From the NCBI GenBank assembly GCA_015487985.1, contig WFOP01000247.1, forward strand, positions 1 to 8,215: a DNA stretch of 8,215 bases. Direction: 5' to 3'. Shown piece after piece: positions 1 to 6,285 of this stretch (its first letter is position 1; the number at the start of each line of letters is the position of its first letter). Source of the DNA: Hyphomicrobiales bacterium (GTDB taxonomy: Bacteria; Pseudomonadota; Alphaproteobacteria; Rhizobiales; Devosiaceae). The notes beneath the pieces were generated by a model that was given only the letters and a program-made list of their open reading frames with translations, did no database searches and was not told the DNA's origin. The position numbers and the translations under genes are program-made.

Positions 1-1247
1 GAAATATCTACCCCCGATTCAGCCGCCAGAGTTTGAATTTCCCCGCGCAATTCTTCAATCACATCCAGTTCGCGCCGCACAAATTCACTCCAGCCACTGC
101 CGGAAAGATCCGCAACCTTGTTTGCCCAGTCCGGGTCCAGTTCCGAGCCATAATAGGCTTTCAGAAACTCATCGCGCTTCACCCCATAGCTTTCCGCCAG
201 CCGCATCAGCCGGCCCTCGGTGCGCATCAGGCTTTTATTGATGTCATAAAGCTGTTCAATCAGGCTTTCGATCCGCGAATTATTCAGGGCCAGGGATTTT
301 ACAATCAGAATAACTTCCGACCGCAAAGCCTTGAGTTTTTTGACTTCCTTGGCATTCAGCTCTTCCGCTGCCAGCTGGGTTTCGGTATGGGAATCCTGCA
401 GGGTACGCATTTTGCCATAAATTTTGGCGATCATATCAAACTGCTCAACCACCTGCGGGCGAAGTTCGGCCTCCATAGCCGAAAGCGATAGATTTGTTTC
501 AAATTCTTCTTCGTCGTCCTCCCCGTCCTCTTGCCCGGCTTCGCGCTTTTTCTCCTCTTCAATGGTTTCAGCAACATGGGATTTTTCCGGCAACACGATA
601 TTGCCGTTGGGCCCGCGCAAAGGGGGTGTTTCCGCCGCCACCTGTTTGGCGTCTGGTCCGGCATAGGTCGCCTCAAGGTCAATAATGTCGCGCAGCAAAA
701 TTTCCCCTTCATTGAGCTGATCGCGCCAGATAATGATGGCCTGAAATGTCAGCGGGCTTTCACAAAGCCCCTCAATCATGGTTTCACGGCCCGCCTCGAT
801 GCGCTTGGCAATGGCGATTTCACCCTCACGGGACAATAATTCAACCGTCCCCATTTCGCGCAAATACATGCGCACCGGATCATCCGTCCGGTCGGACCCT
901 TCACGGGCATTGGATTTGCTTTGAATGGCAGTACCGGTTTTTGTCGCCACCTGCGTGCCGGTTTTGGGCTTGGCTTCGGCGTCCTCCACCTCATCCTCAT
1001 CCATCACATTGATGCCCATTTCCGAAAACATGGACATAATGTCTTCGATCTGTTCGGATTTCACCTGATCTGAAGGCAAGATAGTGTTGATTTCGCTATA
1101 GGTGACATAGCCGCGCTTTTTTGACACCTTTATCAGCTTTTTTACCGCCGCATCGGACATATCCAGCAACGGCCCGTCATTGGCGCCTTGTGCCTCAGCG
1201 TTTTCCTGATTTTTCTGGGTTTCTTTTTGTTGCGCTTTAGTCGCCAT
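1..1247 (-). CDS. rpoD: RNA polymerase major sigma factor RpoD (sigma-70), N-terminal 415 residues, gene continues past the left edge
   Basis: Primary sigma factor that directs core RNA polymerase to housekeeping promoters. My translation runs open from the ATG at 1247 to the window edge. Region 1.1 lies at about residues 29-85 (SDAAVKKLIK, KKRGYVTYSEIN, SEQIEDIMSMFSEMGIN). Region 1.2 begins near residue 122 (TDDPVRMYLREMG, then VELLSREGEIAIAKRIEAGR). The long non-conserved insert follows, with an acidic stretch (GEDDEEEFE) and the motif LSAMEAELRPQV. Near the edge are RLMRLAESYGVKRDEF and LAAESGVDI, which in relatives come just before region 2.1. The core-binding, -10 and -35 recognition regions 2 to 4 lie outside the window; the family is usually 600-700 residues. 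The start is supported by a Shine-Dalgarno AGGAG at 1255-1259, seven bases from the ATG. dnaG lies upstream on the same strand. Identification is secure; only the C-terminal half is unseen. Confidence 0.97.
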   Translation of the reverse strand, partial: MATKAQQKETQKNQENAEAQGANDGPLLDMSDAAVKKLIKVSKKRGYVTYSEINTILPSDQVKSEQIEDIMSMFSEMGINVMDEDEVEDAEAKPKTGTQVATKTGTAIQSKSNAREGSDRTDDPVRMYLREMGTVELLSREGEIAIAKRIEAGRETMIEGLCESPLTFQAIIIWRDQLNEGEILLRDIIDLEATYAGPDAKQVAAETPPLRGPNGNIVLPEKSHVAETIEEEKKREAGQEDGEDDEEEFETNLSLSAMEAELRPQVVEQFDMIAKIYGKMRTLQDSHTETQLAAEELNAKEVKKLKALRSEVILIVKSLALNNSRIESLIEQLYDINKSLMRTEGRLMRLAESYGVKRDEFLKAYYGSELDPDWANKVADLSGSGWSEFVRRELDVIEELRGEIQTLAAESGVDI

Positions 1248-1254
1248 CAATTTT

Positions 1255-1259
1255 CTCCT
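1255..1259 (-). promoter_or_regulatory. Ribosome binding site of rpoD
   Basis: AGGAG on the minus strand, seven bases before the rpoD ATG. It is the strongest Shine-Dalgarno in the window and fixes the rpoD start. It sits only one base beyond the inverted repeat ending at 1261, so folding of that repeat could influence ribosome access (inference). Confidence 0.8.
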
Positions 1260-1260
1260 G

Positions 1261-1297
1261 TCACCCGTATAAAATGGGTGAAACGGCATCGGCCGTT
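1261..1297 (-). repeat. Two adjacent inverted repeats in the rpoD leader
   Basis: TCACCC at 1261-1266 pairs perfectly with GGGTGA at 1276-1281 across a 9-base loop. It is immediately followed by AACGGC at 1282-1287 pairing with GCCGTT at 1292-1297 across a 4-base loop. As RNA both would be small stem-loops directly before the rpoD ribosome site. The pairing is seen in the sequence; any function, such as mRNA stability, translation control or a protein operator, is inference. Confidence 0.5.
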
Positions 1298-1302
1298 AGG
1301 CC

Positions 1303-1327
1303 AAACAAAAGGTCGAATTCTTCGACC
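1303..1327 (-). terminator. Terminator-like hairpin between dnaG and rpoD
   Basis: On the minus strand GGTCGAA (1321-1327) pairs perfectly with TTCGACC (1311-1317) over a 3-base loop, and TTTTGTTT follows at once (1303-1310). That is the shape of a rho-independent terminator, though the stem is short and the U-run is broken by a G. It could end or attenuate transcripts coming from dnaG. If the rpoD promoter lies further upstream, it could instead act as an attenuator of rpoD. A chance hairpin is possible. Confidence 0.35.
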
Positions 1328-1503
1328 GTTGAATTTTTATACTGCTTTAAGCGGAAATAGCTTTGCGCATGGTAAAGATTGAACAAATAAAACGCACCCC
1401 GGTTAAAAGGCGTTTCAAAACCGGTTTCCCATCGAATGAACCAAAAGTCACAAAATCCCGTGCGACAAATGGCAATAACGAGCATACATCCCGTGCCTTT
1501 TTT

Positions 1504-3474
1504 TCAAAAACTCGGCGTTGCCCGTCCCGATAAAAAACCAAATCCCTCAATCAATGCTTCAGTGCCATCGACGCTTGTGATCTGATTCTGAATGTCACGC
1601 AGCCGCTCAAATGACTCCTCGCTTGGTTCCTGCCCGAGCGCTAATTCGGCTGACTTGAGTTCTTTATTTAGTTCAACAGATTTGTAATGCAAGGCCAATG
1701 CGTGATTTAATCCGATTTTGGCGTCGGATTCGTCCGTATCCTGGCCACTTTGCCAGATTCCAATATCTGCCAGCAACATGTCCATGCGCGCCAGTTCCGC
1801 TTCAAATCCGTTTTGCTTCAAAAAATCACGCGCAGCGGCGCCCTTCGACTTGGGGTTTTCCGTAACAAAATCTATCAGCTCCGAAAGGATTTTGCGCGCC
1901 GGGGCCGAGCCAAATTCAATATCGGCCAAACGCTCCATTTGCAAAACAACCAAACGCGGATGATTGATCAATGCAGATAAAATCACCGCCTCGCGTTTGG
2001 ATACTTCCCTTGGGCGCACGCCCGGTTGCAGCAACGCCGATTTGCGCAAACCATCGGAAACCTGCGAGCGGAGTTTGCCGCGCGGTTCGGCATATTTTCT
2101 CCCACCCGCCCCCGACCGATTGCCCGAATAGCCCTTGTTTGAGCGCCCGGCGCGTGAACCGGCATAATTCTGGCGCGCCGGAGAAAATGCAGGGGCAAAA
2201 AAACTGTCCAGCTTTTCCTTGAACGCCTGATAATAATGCTTGTTGATGGATGGATGCCGGATTGATTTCACCCGCTCCCCCAGCCGCGCCTCAAGCGCTG
2301 CCCGTGCCTCCGGGGTTGCGGGCAGACCCGAAGCTGTTTCAAGGCTCCAGACCATTTCTGAAAGCGGTCGCGCCTGCTTTATCAGCTCGGCAAAAGCCGC
2401 TGCCCCTTGCTCTTTAATCAGGTCATCAGGGTCAACCCCGTCCGGCAGCGAAGCAATGGACACGCTTTTGCCCGGCTCAAGCATGGGCAGAACAATTTCG
2501 GTTGTGCGCGCCATTGCCCGAACCCCCGCACTATCACCATCAAAACACAAAACCGGGTTTTCACTCATGCGCCACAACAAGGTGACATGCTCTTCGCTCA
2601 ACGCGGTGCCAAGGGGGGCCACCGCCCCCTCAAATCCGGCGGAAACCGCCGCAATCACATCCATATACCCCTCGACAACGATAATATCCTTGCCCTTGCG
2701 CGAGGCCTTTTGTGCACTGAAACCGTTATATAAAGTGCGCCGTTTATGAAACAGTTCTGTTTCAGGGGAATTGAGATATTTTGCCCGCGCATTGGGGTCC
2801 AGCGCCCGCCCGCCAAAGGCGATCGGCTTGCCTCGAAAATCAGTGATGGGGAACATCACCCGATTGCGAAACCGGTCATAGGGCACCGCAATATCTTCTG
2901 CATGCACCACCAGCCCCGTAGCCGCCATCTGCTCTGCCGACACCCCGTTTTGCGCCAGATGTTCTTTTAGCCCGCTGCGCGAATCCGGGGCGAATCCGAT
3001 GCGAAACTGGTTCTGCAAGCTCGCCGACACCCCCCGCTCATTAAGATAGCCCCGCGCCCGCGCACCAATATTATGGGCCAGCGCCGCTTCAAAATACTGG
3101 GTCGCCAACTCCATTACATCGTGCAAAGTGGCCCGTTGCGCATGGCGTTTTTCGGCCACTGCATCGCGCGCCGGCATGGGGATTCCCGCTTCCCCGGCCA
3201 GTTTTTCCACCGCCTCGGGAAAACGCAACCCCCCATGTTCGGTTAAAAACCTGAAATGATCCCCCGATACCCCGCACCCGAAACAATGATAGCGCCCCCG
3301 CCGGTCGTCGGCATGAAACGAGGGCGTTTTTTCGCCGTGAAAAGGACAACACGCCCAATAGTCCCCCCGTCCAGGCTGACTTTTGCGCTTGTCCCACGCC
3401 ACATATTCCCCCACCACCTGCGAAATAGGCAGCCGCTGGCGAATATCCTCCAAAAATGTATCAGAAAAGCGCAT
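1504..3474 (-). CDS. dnaG: DNA primase DnaG
   Basis: Synthesises short RNA primers for the lagging strand and for replication restart, working with the replicative helicase DnaB. At 656 residues it has normal family length. The N-terminal CHC2 zinc-binding domain has C43, H46, C64 and C67 (CCPFH, then HCFGCG). The RNA polymerase core carries RNRVMFPI near 203-210. The TOPRIM catalytic domain has the conserved glutamate at 268 (VEGYMD) and acidic pair 312/314 (FDGDSAG), with a further acidic DPDD at 348-351. A low-complexity linker rich in R, G and S (about 430-475) precedes the C-terminal helicase-interacting domain (about 490-656). The ATG at 3474 gives the usual N-terminus (RFSDTFLEDIRQRLPI), although only a weak purine-rich AAGAA lies upstream. 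It is transcribed towards rpoD. The gene appears intact; all key residues are present. Confidence 0.97.
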   Translation of the reverse strand: MRFSDTFLEDIRQRLPISQVVGEYVAWDKRKSQPGRGDYWACCPFHGEKTPSFHADDRRGRYHCFGCGVSGDHFRFLTEHGGLRFPEAVEKLAGEAGIPMPARDAVAEKRHAQRATLHDVMELATQYFEAALAHNIGARARGYLNERGVSASLQNQFRIGFAPDSRSGLKEHLAQNGVSAEQMAATGLVVHAEDIAVPYDRFRNRVMFPITDFRGKPIAFGGRALDPNARAKYLNSPETELFHKRRTLYNGFSAQKASRKGKDIIVVEGYMDVIAAVSAGFEGAVAPLGTALSEEHVTLLWRMSENPVLCFDGDSAGVRAMARTTEIVLPMLEPGKSVSIASLPDGVDPDDLIKEQGAAAFAELIKQARPLSEMVWSLETASGLPATPEARAALEARLGERVKSIRHPSINKHYYQAFKEKLDSFFAPAFSPARQNYAGSRAGRSNKGYSGNRSGAGGRKYAEPRGKLRSQVSDGLRKSALLQPGVRPREVSKREAVILSALINHPRLVVLQMERLADIEFGSAPARKILSELIDFVTENPKSKGAAARDFLKQNGFEAELARMDMLLADIGIWQSGQDTDESDAKIGLNHALALHYKSVELNKELKSAELALGQEPSEESFERLRDIQNQITSVDGTEALIEGFGFLSGRATPSF

Positions 3475-3560
3475 GGTTTGTTCTTACGACAAGTTGCGCC
3501 AAGGCTTCAAACAGATAATTTTTTACATCTGAATTTTACTCCAAAAAACACCCCCCTTTT

Positions 3561-3656
3561 CATTACGAGGCGCAAGGCGACGAAGTAATCCAGACCTTTA
3601 TACCATGCCATGAAAACACTCTGGATTGCCACGCCCCTGTCGGCGCTCGCAATGAC
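3561..3656. repeat. REP-like interspersed inverted repeat
   Basis: Two arms face each other: 3561-3594 (cattacgagg ... aatccaga) and 3620-3656 (tctggatt ... cgcaatgac), about 25 bases apart. Reverse-complementing the second arm gives a match at both ends (CATT-CGAG and AATCCAGA) with a more variable middle. The ends match the widespread bacterial intergenic repeat family whose core reads like GTCATTGCGAG ... GCAATCCAGA and whose accidental translation gives peptides resembling DYFVALRL (recognised from memory). Such elements are usually many-copy, palindromic and non-coding, and may be mobilised by a REP-associated transposase elsewhere in the genome. None is in this window. Confidence 0.75.
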
Positions 3657-3787
3657 AGTGCGGATTAATTTAGAGCAACACCCCCACACCCGTCATTGCA
3701 TTAAAAATCGCAACCCGGTTGAAACAGATCCCATGGCATTTCTTAACCCATCAAACAGGGATAGGCCAAGCCGGAATTAAACTGAAC

Positions 3788-3806
3788 GGCGCTTTCCCAC
3801 AGCGCC
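3788..3806 (-). terminator. Probable terminator after the YHS-domain gene
   Basis: On the minus strand GGCGCT (3801-3806) pairs perfectly with AGCGCC (3788-3793) over a 7-base loop, starting about 13 bases after the YHS stop codon. A moderately T-rich stretch follows (GTTCAGTTTAATT). The position and GC-rich stem suit a rho-independent terminator, although the T-run is imperfect. Confidence 0.5.
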
Positions 3807-3819
3807 TGCCAGTAGCCTT

Positions 3820-4284
3820 TTAATGCACAACCCCGGGCCAGTTTTTATCGGCTCGTGCAATATTCTCTTCCATATCGCGCCGCCACAGGTCACGCACGCC
3901 AAGGGAAAAATTCAGATACAGCTTGTCATTGGTGATGGTCCATGCTTCAGGAACCGTTGTTGCTGTATAACCCCGGCTCACCGCATAGGCACAATATCCC
4001 CCGTATTGAGGCGCATATTTTTCCGGGTTGGCAACAAACAACGCCCGGTTTTCAGCTGAGGAAAAATACCAGCGCGCGCGTTTCCACATGGCCGAATGTT
4101 CCTCAAGCCCCTCAACCGGCTCCCCTTGTGTAAAATAGGCAACCGGATCATATCCGTTGATGGCGATGCCTTTTGATGTAACAAAAACCTCAAGTTTTTC
4201 CGCCAAAGCAATACCGGGCAACATGCCGGCTCCCGCCGCCAGAAATACCCCCAGAGATTTCACAAGTGTTCTACGGTTTATCAT
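3820..4284 (-). CDS. Exported YHS-domain protein with a Tat-like signal peptide
   Basis: A 154-residue protein of the bacterial YHS-domain family. The precise role is unknown; YHS domains are thought to bind metal, and some relatives are linked to heavy-metal or redox proteins. The N-terminus MINRRTLVKSLGVF carries an RR pair before a hydrophobic stretch and ends in ALA (26-28), so export, perhaps by the Tat route, with cleavage after A28 is likely. It lacks a lipobox cysteine. The domain spans roughly 38-102, with INGYDPVAYF, then AENRALFVANPEKYAPQYGGYC and one conserved cysteine (C98); the C-terminal part has the usual AWTI ... KLYLNFS and KNWPG. I chose the ATG at 4284 because GAGGGA lies just before it; a GTG four codons upstream at 4296 is in frame but overlaps that site. 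It is downstream of yqeY (92-base gap) and ends at a probable terminator. Confidence 0.88.
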   Translation of the reverse strand: MINRRTLVKSLGVFLAAGAGMLPGIALAEKLEVFVTSKGIAINGYDPVAYFTQGEPVEGLEEHSAMWKRARWYFSSAENRALFVANPEKYAPQYGGYCAYAVSRGYTATTVPEAWTITNDKLYLNFSLGVRDLWRRDMEENIARADKNWPGVVH

Positions 4285-4376
4285 GATTTCCCTCACACCA
4301 ATTTGACAGGCCTTAGTCTATGTCAGCACACACCGATCACAGAATCACGCCATTTCACATCGCCGTGAATAGGAAA

Positions 4377-4832
4377 CTATTTCCCGCTCAACAGGTCTTT
4401 TACCGTTTTGGAGGCCTGCCCGAAATCAATCTGTCCGGGATACTTGTTTTTAAGCTCCCCCACCACCTTGCCCATATCACGCAGGGATGTGGCACCGGTT
4501 TTTTCAATTGCCGATTTTATTGCCGCCGCCAGCTCTTCTTCCCCCATTGCCTTGGGCAGATAGCCCTCGATAATTGCAATTTCCGAACGTTCCACTTTCG
4601 CCAGCTCATCCCGCCCGTTTTCATCATAAATTTTAGCGGATTCATCGCGCTGTTTAATCATTTTTTGCAGCAATGCCAGAATGTCCTGTTCGGAAATCTG
4701 CTCCCTGCCCTGTCCCCGCGCATCTATATCCCGGTCCTTAATCGCGGCCAGAACCAGCCGCAGCGTACTGGTCCGCAATTTGTCCTGAGCCCGCATGGCG
4801 TCCTTGAGATCACTGTCTAATCTATCGCGCAT
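4377..4832 (-). CDS. yqeY: GatB/YqeY-domain protein
   Basis: A 151-residue cytosolic protein with the full length of the YqeY family. The family resembles the tRNA-binding tail domain of GatB, the amidotransferase that makes Gln-tRNA and Asn-tRNA. Free-standing YqeY has no firmly known role, so a tRNA-related function is inference. Diagnostic segments are the N-terminal helix with MRAQDKLRTSTLRLVLAAIK (about 13-32), the linker with QRDESAKIYDENGRDELA, EIAIIEGYLPKAM near 83-95, and the terminal MGKVVGELKNKYPG ... DFGQASKTVKDLL. The ATG at 4832 is preceded by GAGAAATT, a modest ribosome site. It is divergent from carA, with its own promoter candidate, and lies upstream of the YHS gene. Its neighbourhood to dnaG and rpoD is common in alphaproteobacteria. 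Confidence 0.93.
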   Translation of the reverse strand: MRDRLDSDLKDAMRAQDKLRTSTLRLVLAAIKDRDIDARGQGREQISEQDILALLQKMIKQRDESAKIYDENGRDELAKVERSEIAIIEGYLPKAMGEEELAAAIKSAIEKTGATSLRDMGKVVGELKNKYPGQIDFGQASKTVKDLLSGK

Positions 4833-4866
4833 AATTTCTCATTTGTTAGATTGCTGGGAACGTCGG

Positions 4867-4896
4867 CTTATACCTCAATTGTGCAGAGCCTGCCAA
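4867..4896 (-). promoter_or_regulatory. Candidate sigma-70 promoter of yqeY
   Basis: On the minus strand a -35 TTGGCA (4891-4896) and a -10 TATAAG (4867-4872) are separated by 18 bases; each differs from the consensus at one position. Transcription would start near 4860 and give a leader of roughly 28 bases before the yqeY ATG. Confidence 0.5.
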
Positions 4897-4958
4897 CTGC
4901 CAAACGGTCGCATTTTTAAGTAGCTGTTTTTATTGTGTTTTTTCTGCAAGACTGCCTG

Positions 4959-4987
4959 TTGACCTCGGTTTTCCCTTCAACTATTGT
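4959..4987 (+). promoter_or_regulatory. Candidate sigma-70 promoter of carA
   Basis: A -35 TTGACC (4959-4964) and a -10 TATTGT (4982-4987) are separated by exactly 17 bases. Transcription would start near 4994, leaving a leader of about 36 bases, too short for an attenuator. The A-rich run at 4991-4996 lies at the expected start site. Confidence 0.6.
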
Positions 4988-5017
4988 CCCAAAAAATCGC
5001 ATTACCCCTTCCATTTC

Positions 5018-5023
5018 AAAGGA
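5018..5023 (+). promoter_or_regulatory. Ribosome binding site of carA
   Basis: AAAGGA, with its GGA six bases before the ATG at 5030. It supports that start over later in-frame methionines. Confidence 0.65.
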
Positions 5024-5029
5024 CCGATC

Positions 5030-6250
5030 ATGACCGGCTGGCAAAAACACGCGACTACAGCAAGGCTGATACTCGCCGACGGCACAATTCTGGAAGGATT
5101 GGGGCTTGGCGCGACCGGCAGCGCCCCCGGAGAAGTCTGTTTCAATACCGCCATGACCGGCTATCAGGAAGTGCTGACCGACCCCTCCTATGCAGGGCAA
5201 ATAATCACCTTTACTTTTCCCCATATCGGCAATGTGGGTGCCAACCCTGAAGATAATGAAACGGTTAATCCAGCCGCCACCTCGGGCGTGCGCGGCTGCA
5301 TTCTTAAAGCCGACATCACCTCCCCCTCAAATTACCGGGCGGCCCAGGCTCTGGGCGCATGGCTGAAAACCCGTAATATCATCGCGATTGCCGGTCTCGA
5401 CACCCGGGCGCTGACCGCACACATCCGTGAAAATGGCATGCTGAACGCAGTCATTGCCCATGATGAAAGCGGCGAATTTGATATGTCAGCATTACAAAAC
5501 CAATTGAATGAATTTCCCGGACTGGTAGGCATGGATCTTGCCGGCGAAGTATCCACAACTCAAACCTATGGCTGGAGTGAGGGACTTTGGGCATGGAATG
5601 AAGGCTTTGCAGAAGTTCAAGACCCCCAATTTCATATTGTTGCCATGGATTTTGGCGCCAAAACCAACATCCTGCGCTCTTTGGTATCCCAGGGGGCCAA
5701 GGTCACCGTTGTCCCCGCCTCGGCGACCGCTGAAGAAATTCTGGCCCACAAACCCGATGGCCTTTTCCTCTCAAACGGCCCCGGTGACCCTGCGGCCACC
5801 GGAAAATATGCAATACCCGTGGTCAAAACGCTGGTGGAGAGCGGCCTGCCCCTGTTTGGCATTTGTCTTGGCCACCAGATTCTGGCGCTGGCACTGGGCG
5901 GCAAAACCACAAAAATGCATCAGGGACACCACGGCGCCAACCATCCCGTGCAGGACCTGACCACTGACAAAGTGGAAATCACCTCCATGAATCACGGGTT
6001 TGCAGTTGAGGGCAAGAGCCTGCCCCAAGGTGTCAAGGAAACCCATATTTCACTTTTTGACCAAAGCAATGCCGGATTGAGCATTGAAGGAAAACCGGTG
6101 TTTTCAGTGCAATATCACCCCGAAGCATCCCCCGGGCCCCACGATTCTCACTATTTGTTCACGCGGTTTTTCAACCTGATCCGGGAACAAAAGGGCATGG
6201 AAACGGTGCCCGAATATATTGAACCCGATTTCAGAACCGGCACTGAATAG
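5030..6250 (+). CDS. carA: Carbamoyl-phosphate synthase small (glutamine amidotransferase) subunit
   Basis: Hydrolyses glutamine and passes ammonia to the large subunit CarB, which makes carbamoyl phosphate for pyrimidine and arginine synthesis. At 406 residues it is close to usual family length. The N-terminal CPSase domain (about 10-150) carries FNTAMTGYQEVLTDPSYAGQI (38-58) and GLDTRALT (122-129). The class I amidotransferase domain (about 202-385) carries AMDFGAKTNILR, LSNGPGDP (248-255), the nucleophile C279 in GICLGHQ, and the catalytic H363 and E365 in YHPEASPGP. All catalytic residues are present. carB is not next to it in this window; separation of carA and carB is common in alphaproteobacteria. 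A hydrolase gene follows after 35 bases with no terminator seen, so the two may share a transcript. Confidence 0.97.
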   Translation: MTGWQKHATTARLILADGTILEGLGLGATGSAPGEVCFNTAMTGYQEVLTDPSYAGQIITFTFPHIGNVGANPEDNETVNPAATSGVRGCILKADITSPSNYRAAQALGAWLKTRNIIAIAGLDTRALTAHIRENGMLNAVIAHDESGEFDMSALQNQLNEFPGLVGMDLAGEVSTTQTYGWSEGLWAWNEGFAEVQDPQFHIVAMDFGAKTNILRSLVSQGAKVTVVPASATAEEILAHKPDGLFLSNGPGDPAATGKYAIPVVKTLVESGLPLFGICLGHQILALALGGKTTKMHQGHHGANHPVQDLTTDKVEITSMNHGFAVEGKSLPQGVKETHISLFDQSNAGLSIEGKPVFSVQYHPEASPGPHDSHYLFTRFFNLIREQKGMETVPEYIEPDFRTGTE

Positions 6251-6285
6251 CCAGTAACCTCTGGCCTTGAAAACGCCCCCTGCGG

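Larger units (their letters stand above)
1248..1503 (-). other. dnaG-rpoD intergenic region, probable rpoD promoter and leader
   Basis: This stretch of 256 bases separates the dnaG stop from the rpoD start. Between them I see no recognisable gene. A 74-codon reading frame (1261-1485, minus) fits in it but has no recognisable motif and no good ribosome site, and it overlaps several inverted repeats. The region holds three tandem inverted repeats next to rpoD, a palindrome AAACCGGTTT at 1418-1427 and a 9-base direct repeat. A TATAAA at 1336-1341 (minus) resembles a -10 box, but I cannot find a convincing -35 box at 16-18 bases. No terminator follows dnaG directly: the sequence after its stop is A-rich. 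rpoD may therefore be read both from dnaG and from its own promoter here. Confidence 0.5.
3475..3819. other. Intergenic region before dnaG
   Basis: About 345 bases between the YHS gene and dnaG, with no convincing gene. It holds a terminator-like hairpin next to the YHS stop and a REP-like inverted repeat in the dnaG-proximal part. The dnaG promoter should lie here, because the terminator would separate dnaG from the unit upstream. I see only weak box matches, for example TTGGCC and TTAAGA 17 bases apart around 3740-3770 on the minus strand, and do not call a promoter. Confidence 0.5.

Noticed and set aside
33..491. Open frame of 152 codons on the plus strand, opposite rpoD
   Set aside because: It lies antisense to clearly conserved RpoD sequence; a shadow of its codon bias.
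2240..2749. Open frame of 169 codons on the plus strand, opposite dnaG
   Set aside because: It is fully antisense to a conserved, intact dnaG, has a low-complexity serine- and alanine-rich translation and no recognisable domain.
1504..3474. R, G and S-rich stretch in DnaG (about residues 430-475) as a possible fusion or inserted domain
   Set aside because: A low-complexity linker before the helicase-binding domain is ordinary in alphaproteobacterial primases.
3507..3689. Sixty-codon minus-strand frame before dnaG
   Set aside because: Its translation is that of the REP-like repeat (DYFVALRL-type peptide), a well-known false gene.
4372..4384. Inverted repeat GGAAA-CTA-TTTCC around the yqeY stop codon
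   Set aside because: The loop is the stop codon itself and no T-run follows in the minus direction, so it is unlikely to be a terminator.
4320..4820. Open frame of 166 codons on the plus strand, opposite yqeY
   Set aside because: It mirrors the conserved yqeY gene and shows no family motif or ribosome site.
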